Source: Candidatus Omnitrophota bacterium (lineage in GTDB: Bacteria; Omnitrophota; Gorgyraeia; Gorgyraeales; Gorgyraeaceae). From it: a DNA stretch of 24,679 nt. A program made the translations under genes and the position numbers. Below the pieces are notes generated by a model. The model had not been told where the DNA came from. It saw only the letters and a program-made list of their open reading frames with translations, and did not search any database. The stretch spans positions 7,467 to 32,145 of the forward strand of contig DNHS01000050.1 of NCBI GenBank assembly GCA_003485765.1. The letters are read 5' to 3'. Within the stretch, counting starts at the first letter, position 1, and every line of letters begins with the position of its first letter. Below are positions 15,901-18,933 of the stretch, in pieces.

Positions 15901-18791
15901 TGCAGGCATTCTTTAACGCAGAGGCGCGCCAGGAGGGTGAATGCGCGGTTTTAATTGCCTTTATAAAATCGGATGCAACAACAGGAACTATTCAGCAGAA
16001 AGAAGAAAAGTTATCTTGGTGGAGGAATAGAATTTATGAGTATAAATCCGCAGCTGTCAAATTAGACAACGCAGCTCAATTCTGGAAAACAATAGATGAA
16101 GCGCTGGATCCTCTTATAGATGTGGACGTTGACATAGGAGCTGGTTTGGCAATCGAATCTTTCTCCTCAGCGACAAGGAGGAGAAGACTTGTTTTGAAGC
16201 ACGATGAAATTCGCTTGCCACCCGCCGTCGGACAAGACTCCGGCAAAGGCAATGCCATTGGCAAGCTCTTTGATAGCTCTGGCAATATGGTGGTAACAGG
16301 CGTCCAAGCCGTACAGGAGGGCGATTATCTTGTGTTTAAAAAGGACGGCAATATTCTCTATGTCAAAAACGGCAACGAAGCAAAGGTGAAGGTAATAAGT
16401 TTACCTACTGTCAAGGTTGATTTTAAAGATGCAGATTTAACTATCTTAGACGAAAGCCTCAGGAATTACATAATACAATTCATCTCAGGCAAGGAAGTTA
16501 TACTCATAGAAGACAATGAGCATATAAAGGGCTTTGCAGACAAAGAACATCTCTATATTAGTAAATCTCTCCTGAATAACCCCATAGCATTATTCCATGA
16601 ACTTGGTGAACAATATTTTGCCCAACACCCAGAGCTACTCCCAGAAGGCGTAAATAGCCACACATTCTTAAGAGGATGCGGTAAACATATAAGAGAATTG
16701 CTAAAAGATAGAGAATTCACCGACCCAGAAGAACTGATAACATTCCTAGAAACTAATCTTCCGCAAGAAAGGCACAACCCAGCAGAATTCGCCCTTATAA
16801 GACATAATGCCAAACTTGGCCTAACAAGCAGAGAGCTTATATACGGCTTACAAGACAGGGTGTTTGGGGAGGGTAGAAATGTTGGGTTTAGTGAGGAGTT
16901 GCAAGCAACTATCAAACAGCCATCCATAGCAATCAGATTGTTGGCAAGATTAAAAGTAGCCATATCTATTGCATTAATACTTTTACTTACATTGGTAAAT
17001 CCTGTGAATGCGAGCGACGGAATAGGTGGCGGCGATATAAGCGGTATTGGCGCAATGCCGGAAACTTTAAATACGGCTCTACAGTTAAGCTCAAGCAGTG
17101 ATCCAATAATGTTTCTGTTGTACGGAGGATTGGTTGTTGTGGTAATTGTTCTATCAGTTTTGTTATTCTATTTTAAAAAGAAGATTACGGGAATTCAAGA
17201 AAAGATAAAAACTGCAAATAGAAAATATAGAGGTAGCCCCATTGTTCAAACTTTTGGAGGAGAAGGAGCATATGGGGGTGCATATGCCTCTCCTCAGCAC
17301 TGGTATAGAGGACAAGCGGCAGATGAGCACGCAGAGAAAATAAACAACTATAGAAACGAGCAAGAGAAAGCGCGAAAAGTGATCAAAATTTTGAGCATTG
17401 GAGCAGGTATATTATTATTAGGCATATTAGGGTTGATCTTATTACAGGTCGCAGGATTTGAATCTGGTTTTACATTAATTCCAGTTCCTACGCAGATTCC
17501 AACATTAACCCCAACTTTTACGCCAACGCTTCTTCCAACTCAAACACTGCTTCCTACAGCAATGCCCACAATAATACCCATTCCTATGGGTTCAGATACT
17601 ATATTAGGTATAGAAAAAGAGGGCATACCGGCATTTATCTTTTTGTTTGTAATAATTGCTGGTTTCTTGTGGGTTTTATTCCGCCCAAGAAAAGACGGAG
17701 ACTCGTCTCATTTCCCATTAAATGTTAACTATCAAGCAGTAGCTGCTAAATTACTTCAATCAGGCAAGAAAATAGATGAATTAATACCACCCAAGTCTTA
17801 TTTCTATGAAATAAAAGAAGACGGAAAAGATGACCAGACAGTATTTAATGAATTAAAGGATAAAGTGGTACATAAGATCATAGATACATTCCAACAAAAT
17901 GGCGTAGCGCTTAATAGAGATAGATTAATAGCTCTTATAAATACAGTAGCAAAGAAAAAAGGTCCAGAAGCTCTGTCTAACCTAATGGCCAACTTACGAA
18001 ATAGAGGGAAAGGTCTTACTTTTGAATTTTTTGCTTATGATGAGGCGCGAGGGTATACTCATCTCTTTGAAGACTGCCAGTCTAATAGTGTAATAGGAGC
18101 TAACCTTGCAGCCCTATTAGCCATAAATCACCCAGCTCAAATAGAACTACTCATCGCAATAGGCCTGTTTGGTCATGAACTGTTTGATGAAGAAGCATTG
18201 ACAGAACAACCTCAAGATAAAGAAGATTGGGAGAACAGAAAAGCCCAAGAAAACGCCAAGCTTACCAAAACACTTATCCAATCTCAGACAGAATTAAACC
18301 TGACAACTGCGCAACTTATAGAAACGCTTAATCCTATAACTAAAATGGAATCTTATTATATTCAAGGATTAAGACAACATGCGCCTGATACAAAAATTAG
18401 ATTAGCTCTTATTGCGCTTCTTATTGCTGCGCTTGCATGTAACAGAGAACAGGCAGAGGCATTAGAGGCGCCTGTTGGCCCGCTAATACAGTGTATGCTG
18501 GTTGGTGTTTCGATTATTGCAGGTATTGCATATTATTGGGCAAGAACTACTTATGACCCGGATTACAATAGGGTTCATATCTGGAGGCGCGTTTATGGCG
18601 CTTATGTAATGTCCTGGTTGGCATATGGGATATTCGACATATTGTTTTTTAACTCATTTGTAGGCATAATTATCGGAATATTGTTTTGGTGGGTAGGGAA
18701 ATCATCCCTTTTAAGGGAACCAGAAGATTCTAAAGATGATGATGGATTCGAATTTACAGTGCCAAATGTTTCGATCTCGTCCTCTATATAG
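870..18791 (+). CDS. Giant exported multidomain protein (5,973 aa)
   Basis: One uninterrupted frame of 5,973 codons. ATG at 870 is chosen because AAGAAGGA ends 4 bases upstream and the frame then begins with a signal peptide. Domains in order by residue: signal peptide 1-29; ChaN/TIKI-like 120-560; three MraZ modules 692-1066; GGDEF-like 1120-1340; RecJ-type DHH-DHHA1 1700-2080; degenerate HExxE segment 2195-2275; class I methyltransferase 2350-2600; HExxE module copy 1, 2886-3145; B12-binding radical SAM 3223-3700; two tandem repeats 3789-4066; helical region 4067-4604; HAD phosphatase 4605-4885; HExxE module copy 2, 5112-5347; signal-like helix 5353-5383; then membrane helices, a Pro/Thr linker and a last soluble domain to the end. 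Residues 1341-1699, 2601-2885 and 4886-5111 are unassigned. Key residues of several enzymes are intact, so it is not a decayed relic. The overall function is unknown. Giant secreted or surface proteins are known from Omnitrophota, but I know of no described protein with this architecture. Confidence 0.93.
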   Translation: MLDWQNKPWIKIISTVLIAAFLTYDIAWATDFTPLQKKQYVSRSLFKNKKVDQTTISSQNEQSLETIKDALSHKKNNNIKDSIYHKDSTLSLKASYINDIANIYINDTLGKVIDSYTPPDPKGTIIHIQDLHTNPEASLNLANILEILIKDYDLNLVCSEGATGLVDTSSVSNFPDKDVREKVARVFVNSGELTGEEYLSIVKFPNLPIWGIEDKDIYFQHIIEFNKIIKFSKDALNLINQIKDELNNLKPKIYSKALLDLDSKEIEYEESKLDTTKYLEYLLSLNNDITLSNYKNINIFKESYKAEKTIDQSKIIKESQEILSILQSILKDKDNKSEIKSLSIKASLFKDKKISPFSFYSYLDELARRHLKEDINKYPALTQFVDYLTKINSLDSNKLFNEIEELTYDIKDLISDNPNQKLLTKALRNIHFLESFFNLKVSNEELEYYFKDKDSFKVTFFESYLKENLQKYNIDSFINYNPDLIDKNLPDLENFYELAHKRDLAMFNNAISEIETRKPKLTALIAGGFHTQGITKLLKDNNYSYVVISPYSKTTIDEENYRNLLAGKRKPLKELISELNEKLRSPMGFADREFLKGLETREPLLHRFIILLVAVLLSKAPIEQNQIESILPTGFKEQFEGPIEIRQNEASVIHIYYKNNYLSLTKEGAIASSTEAEFKAAITQVAVIGPDARLPFMGTYSMKLDRYRLVLPVVFRRLVKNNKVDLRLNEYGVISMIESQEGKYRLTRDGRFNIGRAIKDLSGFKADSEVVLVGVGNKIEIWPKTKFEAEFKHPKEPGIASNIIRIRDSHRAFFGTYNRIVDEGYRIGIPTELRSRISSGKVILQVIDKNLIRIFDQEEWLSLVKEQSVPDKIFASAYYAELDATGRVLMPEGLQQFVDFKTGSKVKLIGAGEFLELYLEEAYQKPAKVLGGLGKGAAKEESIAEKYTVSIDSKGRLTIPEKYREKFKPGMTLLLQPTNEGAIRVFDQEKWLEAVNKGAPDELSERILYQRGMFGNVFPAAVKMEKSGLLRFLIPEEAFNIISFNKAGTVEFMDFGSYWEIRPVGKDVQNKARQRTELSRIRAKKFGELETRAIDNVKQVRQQFKSNPDSFISSSKDTKVNWIIDYMEKDSGCFIGYGDFSKISVFNKVFIPKIIDKLIPLTISAANAILNQYRGGVVRTGGDEVGLALPSTLTLEQVNNIRLELQLALSEFLSDYYGFVKVDGVSDENIDEINKALNTDGMAGVYKDKDGFFLLFDKAKPYLETVAMINKSLKDKNIVISISERDSVPFEIPSPRINFGIVKAVNIQGKDAHANYGITMRHAEYIQSKAKKNNLHGATSDALGEFDDFDEKMAKASAKKLSIEDRKLITEQYTQSGIELFYDQIDELFPIVKREYLLYAVQRMPSAAIGTTVLVRGPPDNFYIVTKLEDESVIIRKIEMVYEPQGDFRAKVEEAIKSGKETPDTLRQRWLNGYGFKITNEYVGEQPDHTVGNNIISAEIEALNKILEEEKEGVVVFQEEYLKAFADRLSDEASKGVKESADVNVKVILGVVRIAKEDLEKATEQYLDILDDLAKFAWPSSFFNLPSPENIVNIDAKDNKGALAHNRSIERKRFKTILTGYYGEQILTDNDLDTYMLLEEAAQPEVLEVTGIVERDRLDANEAIAKRIKPEEGETLKKLSDILDPRKVDSIADELIGYFDELFRLNTQPKICILYDNDGDGLSAARNTEAFIRHYGKLSGIENVEIALREEGPIKDVKRKSDEIRELRENENYNSVIVLDLFWGNLVSGIDISVDHHELNGNEQAIKEELKAKHSGNIILVNLEKAGYKGQSKFMPASILTFSLLDYTLRKKGEESGLTTPEGWGLSLDNYLDAGILYDWADTFWGLNDPESANIINVLILTGKDGLSLVEGGNSIEELRRFYGLIIEKVNGTLGRMFRENESNENIVFAYLSDEDTSITVEEKRFKLTEIIKLLGSKREVERDITTRRVLIFAVKDTRDGEAVLKYSLRFDGDRAKFILSTNPREGQKSFIDTLQEKFPGRFDGGGHPGAISVRENVSDADDLEAKAREFNNIAIEIIRSIRKDFTHQIGKGLKVTEISDRDDKKIARVENIADSEFLGDIELTKELDDQILIKALTRLKETADGSHKPILEEFLALLQTSPPEFYTYSKLIKNLFGFARSQDNLIALHQALSDNPLAVFHEICEYLAQSKALKLTLKESTLAISINNSPFTISLNDEALAIAHKDSTSPHYLLRALQKEIFGKRDIELTEKIRAEQNFALHFRSLDSINPLEALKDDFVRKYITLLLQQRYSKFDLDPKLAERIISTLASHTDNPKEAQHALYSEVIDFRTDAKFKAAYARYKVGQKFEPTMRLFLPYIDELINKQGEILIIDVGCGNNALGAEIVNRREKVEVTGTDIFDWHIDFSNPKLKFKVQEDPRRLPFKDNEADLIILHAVLHHVASEDMPYLLAEIKRVLKPGGRVLILEDTSSHITWTDMKEDILELKYMFLLFTREQQIKYYRFHDWYANIVVGGLESMFMPYENFGKRTIENWVSFLQMHGFLISNTEFIHSQAEWFHQSPAGFIVAEISLNKNGILSFDRFLEMRREARVGGNERLEMLIEWALWELHEAGDTRVEDISLSSWHLSYLAAKGEHFPSLYPFSSEASYAWRQAYKDAPLGSIIPIAKYSLAEFKEKGMPVGEQVSFINTVLEMIWGKVGGSRKVSPEAIEWVVRELLSLERMPKPAEELILKLLDDWLGLNWQLGLGAAFSYMFSSTYILVDIAKDRDSIVKGNALRVLEKLHRREIASILFCLTPEAEFTKEDVYIVEQLFAEAIARIKTGSMPFERLKEVVQDVEGALFSNMRQRYIMIRNLFAVEAPILIGDPRLPLAGSFSEFSITNQDSRTGNLMGKLFDAAGKMVTEGIVAIEENGYLSFGNAKDQTILYVKDGKKARIKLGKTTAIPKGLFTQVELARLNTEVSGLGDYVKKFISSGRRVQLIEDNENIFGFSDGDTLYITKEMLKHKDRLLHELGEGFFALHPESLPRGINAHTFLRGCGKDIRNLMPQINNIDSITTEELISFIQTKLQEAKLPERQNEAEFALIRHNYGKGLRGRELIYGLQDRMFGEGINVKFSEEIEAKQIKGTGYLLDKIGKRLSKLDPIIVLAVIEEEFRDGKISKDLYDTTRSLVIKRDKEFIKLILENIPPRGHELNLSAAARAPPVIILINSNHGRDTRAIKPVGLARISSSLKIKGFRVEFIDASYENLTPQQVFERVKAISEEMDAKVIAGFSSLPNDSEWLKSTTELFNEGTKGDKILLVAGGYLPTMRYAEFLQDFPNIDFAIRGEGEIAIVELIEAIKDKRSIEDVHNLIYRNADGVVMVNPHLLLTSELLEREPFIDYSLLETSSANVFIKKAMIDTAHGCPGNCKFCGIHAFFEERTAGNLDSKRQLIWRPRSAKRVVDEMEFLHYWYGIEGFDIVDDDFIGLSPERAEEIADEIMRRGLKIKFWFLTRAKAIIGNEKVFRKLKEAGLTQVYLGIESADSEQLRYYAKGITAEENSKAISIIQELGIDLRIGLINFYEFTTFEQLERNTAFIERHNLQTAVPGMMIKLLVYKKTRLYDELLKRHVPLTKITDSIWDYPFRDPDIEKFYNATNGFSKRVHPFASHFRSLVDLGYFEPTALTAKAKEVYSDIRHIEFDFFKKALRIFKNSIGRNTYMASLEILALADEREKETQEKVTDFNNWAATNGYGEYAFSFGSAALPKKPVFQDVELSAQNNTVPMSPKKGWHAIKFDRVSAFSLTKAISEAIEANGPEIEKVIEILGQNASFSWIKNTTTQDFIALRKYLVGRFGVEMYAGANLVITGTQRDYIIAALEEAAFLRQEALTILQKRYPAWNNVRLEDFKGIVNAIATTASFHLRKHVRSLDQRKHYRIWRGSIELNIHRVYALGEAVAAAVNEVGPGAGNIFERLTSENNIRFNWLKGLDKGEFIDLVKYIAKQYGNYYTFPVYFCGPNLIITAAQWQFFYDVLITAKSRRQQALDSIKKEHPGWDNVTIDDFLKMPQLLTSRGYRYEEQKEKLQALDFQNIRDWVRAYILEHYRVPSQEEIRDEFFLPVGYIRSIFPLAQLQKLSPDSAIILIDQFNRGEQPLEISDWIFLQGLKLSKSEVTIRQGVELLERALILYRTESNKPGEEKCLYVLGRVFEDLYTRNITSKDRNKERLTYYRARALQCYLEAARLAVGLIGRGGTYNGKQTEKISSALCRGDRKKSPLRFYYGDYHPDTYADVACGRLEDVFVMLVERRGLPWNEILERIKSMSDEDQHTREMRRLIAESRPDPKELPELARLFIAEAEYLGAGKLSPELIRSTWERIIPRVHYSYEGVSALAGAALDAALAYEDKLALRHLFIEKYQDRTAVLENKASRRIEAEERIEQKIEEIGKATTGAYIDFIRAFLAGAKKSLGENAYAQFIGKDQQDLLKGLEAIKRAFSYLQDGKFEGQAVDMYFICAAAILFHLGSIPGTVGGRGQLAAKILKASTLPGVEEKDKEQFINNVMKGIASMNRINNTTQTTMFSLETRILQDASESIESPSAKRAELLRGIKEMLLKRKSFIFAIDKDGSLVDANSLIDRESALLLLEIFELYFELFKTGFPFIVFTNNTKKSSIENVWNGLMDVFQEQYERLPDEEKQKKKKELFSNFIIDSSGGEIWVCNEEDSFVSMDEIVMDENSVASIKAVLEKVIDEHKSAVEGASVPLTPYGERIDIRKSDKGNVIQVTFYPTGKDIPKGLKDAYDVDHTKRALLKEAIVKLIKERGIKGITVEVSGKSSIDIASGDKRMRMERLVTFLSKRLNLTEEDIREIIIYFGDEFYPGGGDFSLKEIVALLVNLGKARALGSEAASAGSKFINPDTDDLLGPARMRAYLKGIVALLQEFVVQDYTTEWISKLIFASLQKGEWDFGETILLAALIKRYHTLEENLWDLVFASRGNKRFMEALAEFENRNSVLAAILQAFFNAEARQEGECAVLIAFIKSDATTGTIQQKEEKLSWWRNRIYEYKSAAVKLDNAAQFWKTIDEALDPLIDVDVDIGAGLAIESFSSATRRRRLVLKHDEIRLPPAVGQDSGKGNAIGKLFDSSGNMVVTGVQAVQEGDYLVFKKDGNILYVKNGNEAKVKVISLPTVKVDFKDADLTILDESLRNYIIQFISGKEVILIEDNEHIKGFADKEHLYISKSLLNNPIALFHELGEQYFAQHPELLPEGVNSHTFLRGCGKHIRELLKDREFTDPEELITFLETNLPQERHNPAEFALIRHNAKLGLTSRELIYGLQDRVFGEGRNVGFSEELQATIKQPSIAIRLLARLKVAISIALILLLTLVNPVNASDGIGGGDISGIGAMPETLNTALQLSSSSDPIMFLLYGGLVVVVIVLSVLLFYFKKKITGIQEKIKTANRKYRGSPIVQTFGGEGAYGGAYASPQHWYRGQAADEHAEKINNYRNEQEKARKVIKILSIGAGILLLGILGLILLQVAGFESGFTLIPVPTQIPTLTPTFTPTLLPTQTLLPTAMPTIIPIPMGSDTILGIEKEGIPAFIFLFVIIAGFLWVLFRPRKDGDSSHFPLNVNYQAVAAKLLQSGKKIDELIPPKSYFYEIKEDGKDDQTVFNELKDKVVHKIIDTFQQNGVALNRDRLIALINTVAKKKGPEALSNLMANLRNRGKGLTFEFFAYDEARGYTHLFEDCQSNSVIGANLAALLAINHPAQIELLIAIGLFGHELFDEEALTEQPQDKEDWENRKAQENAKLTKTLIQSQTELNLTTAQLIETLNPITKMESYYIQGLRQHAPDTKIRLALIALLIAALACNREQAEALEAPVGPLIQCMLVGVSIIAGIAYYWARTTYDPDYNRVHIWRRVYGAYVMSWLAYGIFDILFFNSFVGIIIGILFWWVGKSSLLREPEDSKDDDGFEFTVPNVSISSSI
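1227..2549 (+). other. ChaN/TIKI-like domain of the giant protein (residues 120-560)
   Basis: Two conserved-looking halves flank a long helical insert. The first has IIHIQDLHTNPE (125-136), CSEGA (158-162) and WGIED (210-214). The second has ALIAGGFHTQGI (523-534) followed by SYVVISP. The E/H-rich motifs placed after beta-strands resemble the ChaN, TraB/TIKI and EreA fold, whose members bind haem or act as metal-dependent hydrolases. The assignment is by motif pattern only. The insert (about 215-495) is rich in Lys, Asn, Ile and Leu and probably helical. Confidence 0.5.
2943..4067 (+). repeat. Three tandem MraZ modules in the giant protein (residues 692-1066)
   Basis: Module 1 (692-795) has MGTYSMKLDRYRLVLP and VLVGVGNKIEIW. 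Module 2 (811-926) has FFGTYNRIVDEGYRIGIP, IRIFDQEEW and LDATGRVLMP. Module 3 (944-1066) has VSIDSKGRLTIP, IRVFDQEKW and YWEIRP. Each repeats the two-hairpin MraZ pattern: F.GTY, DxxGRxxxP, a strand before the ..W helix, a second DxxGR-like hairpin, then V.L.G.G...E.. MraZ is the small DNA-binding regulator of the division and cell-wall (dcw) operon. It is normally a separate protein of about 145 residues that assembles into rings. Here six AbrB-type half-sites are covalently linked. Modules 2 and 3 keep the DxxGR motif best. Confidence 0.85.
4227..4889 (+). other. GGDEF-like domain of the giant protein (residues 1120-1340)
   Basis: GYGDFSKIS (1136-1144) aligns with the first GGDEF metal-binding motif. 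RTGGDEVGLALP (1179-1190) carries GGDE with Val in place of Phe. INFGIVKAV and the following helix (HAEYIQSKAKKNN) match the end of the family. In the first motif the metal-binding Asp is replaced by Tyr (Y1137), if aligned correctly, and about 70 residues are inserted after the GGDE helix. The domain is therefore probably a degenerate diguanylate cyclase or nucleotide-binding relative and not an active cyclase. Confidence 0.7.
5967..7109 (+). other. RecJ-type DHH-DHHA1 phosphoesterase domain (residues 1700-2080)
   Basis: All main motifs are visible: ILYDNDGDGLSAA (1713-1725, motif I Asp residues), VIVLD (1776-1780, motif II Asp), SVDHHE (1793-1798, the DHH signature), DAGILYDWAD (1873-1882, motif IV) and FDGGGHPGAIS (2043-2053, the DHHA1 substrate-binding loop). 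The DNDGDG form resembles RecJ and archaeal relatives more than NrnA/GdpP. Known members hydrolyse phosphodiester bonds in ssDNA, nano-RNA or cyclic dinucleotides with Mn2+. The catalytic residues look intact, so activity is plausible. The substrate cannot be read from the sequence. Confidence 0.88.
7452..7694 (+). other. Degenerate relative of the HExxE module (residues 2195-2275)
   Basis: NPLAVFHEICEYLAQ (2197-2211) closely resembles NPIALFHELGEQYFAQ of module copy 2, keeping HExxE (H2202, E2203, E2206). The His ten residues after the first His is replaced by Lys, and the HTFLRGCGK signature is absent. LLRALQKEIFG later in the segment resembles LIYGLQDRVFG of the full modules. It looks like a shortened, diverged third copy. 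Confidence 0.5.
7917..8669 (+). other. Class I SAM-dependent methyltransferase domain (residues 2350-2600)
   Basis: IIDVGCGNNALG (2393-2404) is the glycine-rich SAM-binding motif I and VTGTD (2416-2420) the acidic motif II. LPFKDNEADLIILHAVLHHV (2444-2463) and EIKRVLKPGGRVLILED (2474-2490) are typical of the Methyltransf_11 family, which includes UbiE- and BioC-like enzymes. About 110 further residues, aromatic-rich, probably form the substrate cap. Substrate is unknown. All motifs seem functional. Confidence 0.9.
9525..10304 (+). repeat. HExxE-x5-H module, copy 1 (residues 2886-3145)
   Basis: This module recurs about 2,200 residues later at 16203-16910. Shared landmarks, in order: GKLFDAAGKMV, ILYVKDG, a VQLIEDNE strand, LYITK, HELGE (H3032, E3033, E3036) with H3042, HTFLRGCGK (H3053), AEFALIRHN, RELIYGLQDR and FGEG. 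The spacing H-E-x-x-E-x5-H matches the metzincin HExxHxxGxxH pattern with Glu in place of the second His. A zinc-dependent hydrolase is therefore possible. No family name can be given. Confidence 0.8.
10536..11969 (+). other. B12-binding radical SAM enzyme domain (residues 3223-3700)
   Basis: The first 150 residues form a cobalamin-binding Rossmann-like domain: PVIILINSN, then KPVGLARISSSLKIKGFRVE and AIRGEGE (3345-3351). The radical SAM core follows, with the CxxxCxxC cluster motif in AHGCPGNCKFCG (C3426, C3430, C3433) that binds [4Fe-4S]. VYLGIESADSEQLRYYAKG (3537-3555) is the usual second motif. Such enzymes methylate or rearrange unactivated carbons using SAM and cobalamin. An oxygen-labile Fe-S enzyme is not expected outside the cytoplasm, which conflicts with the signal peptide. 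Confidence 0.93.
12234..13067 (+). repeat. Two tandem repeats of unknown family (residues 3789-3912 and 3937-4066)
   Basis: The two units align along their length: GANLVITGTQ versus GPNLIITAAQ; FSWIKNTTTQDFIALRKYL versus FNWLKGLDKGEFIDLVKYI; RRYPAW/HPGWDNV-type ends (YPAWNNVRLEDF versus HPGWDNVTIDDF); and EANGPE versus NEVGPG. Each is about 125 residues, predicted mixed alpha/beta with a terminal helix. I do not recognise the family. The duplication is internal and diverged, so not recent. Confidence 0.75.
13068..14681 (+). other. Long helical region of the giant protein (residues 4067-4604)
   Basis: No named domain is recognised. Residues about 4088-4125 (IRDWVRAYILEHYRVPSQEE and on) could form a small helix-turn-helix. 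Residues 4170-4245 have a TPR-like look (GVELLERALILYRTE, CLYVLGRVFEDLY, ALQCYLEAARLAVG). Residues 4385-4450 are Ala/Glu-rich and possibly coiled coil. A scaffold or interaction role would fit, but that is a guess. Confidence 0.4.
14682..15524 (+). other. HAD-superfamily phosphatase domain (residues 4605-4885)
   Basis: FAIDKDGSL (4616-4624) is HAD motif I with nucleophile D4619 and general acid/base D4621. IVFTNNTKKS (4657-4666) is motif II (T4660). IIIYFGDEFYPGGGD (4863-4877) is motif IV with acidic metal ligands. VEVSGKSSIDIASGDKRMRM before it resembles the cap-to-core return of type IIB HADs such as phosphomannomutase and trehalose- or sucrose-phosphate phosphatases. A sugar-phosphate substrate is possible. 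Residues 4886-5111 after it are helical and unassigned. Confidence 0.78.
16203..16910 (+). repeat. HExxE-x5-H module, copy 2 (residues 5112-5347)
   Basis: Second full copy of the module at 9525-10304. It has GKLFDSSGNMV, ILYVKNG, VILIEDNE, LYISK, HELGE (H5243, E5244, E5247) with H5253, HTFLRGCGK (H5264), AEFALIRHN, RELIYGLQDR and FGEG. The distance from the first His to the HTF His is 21 residues in both copies. A 24-base stretch is identical in DNA (10029-10052 and 16662-16685), around the HTFLRGCGK codons. Confidence 0.82.
16926..17018 (+). other. Internal signal-peptide-like segment (residues 5353-5383)
   Basis: Basic residues R5356, R5360 and K5362 precede a hydrophobic run (VAISIALILLLTLV) and then NPVNA before SDG. 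This has the three-part form of a Sec signal peptide with a likely signal peptidase site after A5381, but lies 5,350 residues into the chain. It may be a transmembrane helix, the scar of a gene fusion, or a real processing site. Confidence 0.6.
17100..18788 (+). other. C-terminal membrane region of the giant protein (residues 5411-5973)
   Basis: Hydrophobic helices are visible near 5412-5435 (followed by FKKK), 5505-5528, 5585-5605 (followed by RPRK), 5841-5857, 5868-5890 and two closely spaced ones within about 5911-5943. Between helices two and three runs a Pro/Thr-rich linker (about 5537-5573, TPTFTPTLLPTQ), a type usual in extracellular hinges. Residues 5616-5830 form a soluble domain containing another HE pair (H5769, E5770 in LFGHELFDEEA). 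The end is acidic then Ser-rich. The region would anchor the protein in the inner membrane. Confidence 0.75.
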
Positions 18792-18853
18792 AACAAGCAG
18801 GGAATTAAAGCCTCCCATATTTTCACTCCATTTTAACAATAGTAAAGCATGCC

Positions 18854-18881
18854 TTGACGATTTGAGACTATAGGGTATACT
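18854..18881 (+). promoter_or_regulatory. Upstream candidate sigma-70 promoter for hisG
   Basis: TTGACG (18854-18859) and TATACT (18876-18881) are separated by 16 bases. It would give a leader of about 45 bases before hisG. It is weaker in spacing than the second promoter at 18896-18924, and both may be used. Confidence 0.5.
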
Positions 18882-18895
18882 TTTAGAAAATTCCC

Positions 18896-18924
18896 TTTAC
18901 AAAATTTTTTCTGAACTGTATAAT
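18896..18924 (+). promoter_or_regulatory. Strong sigma-70 promoter almost abutting hisG
   Basis: TTTACA (18896-18901) and a perfect TATAAT (18919-18924) are separated by exactly 17 bases. The expected start point is about 18930-18932, only 2-4 bases before the hisG ATG at 18934. The bases before the ATG (ACTTTACC) have no Shine-Dalgarno, so this promoter predicts a leaderless or nearly leaderless mRNA. Confidence 0.75.
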
Positions 18925-18933
18925 AACTTTACC

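Noticed and set aside
17478..17588. Pro/Thr-rich stretch as a DNA tandem repeat
   Set aside because: The protein pattern (TPT, LPT) repeats but the codons vary, so it is a linker and not a nucleotide repeat array.
870..18791. Possibility that the giant frame is several genes fused by assembly error
   Set aside because: No stop occurs in 17.9 kb, the module copies are diverged and not artefactual duplicates, and the chain begins and ends with coherent export and membrane signals. Only reads can exclude it fully.
18792..18853. Weak GGGA...TCCC pairing after the giant gene as a terminator
   Set aside because: Only four base pairs with no useful T-run next to the stem. No terminator can be supported there.
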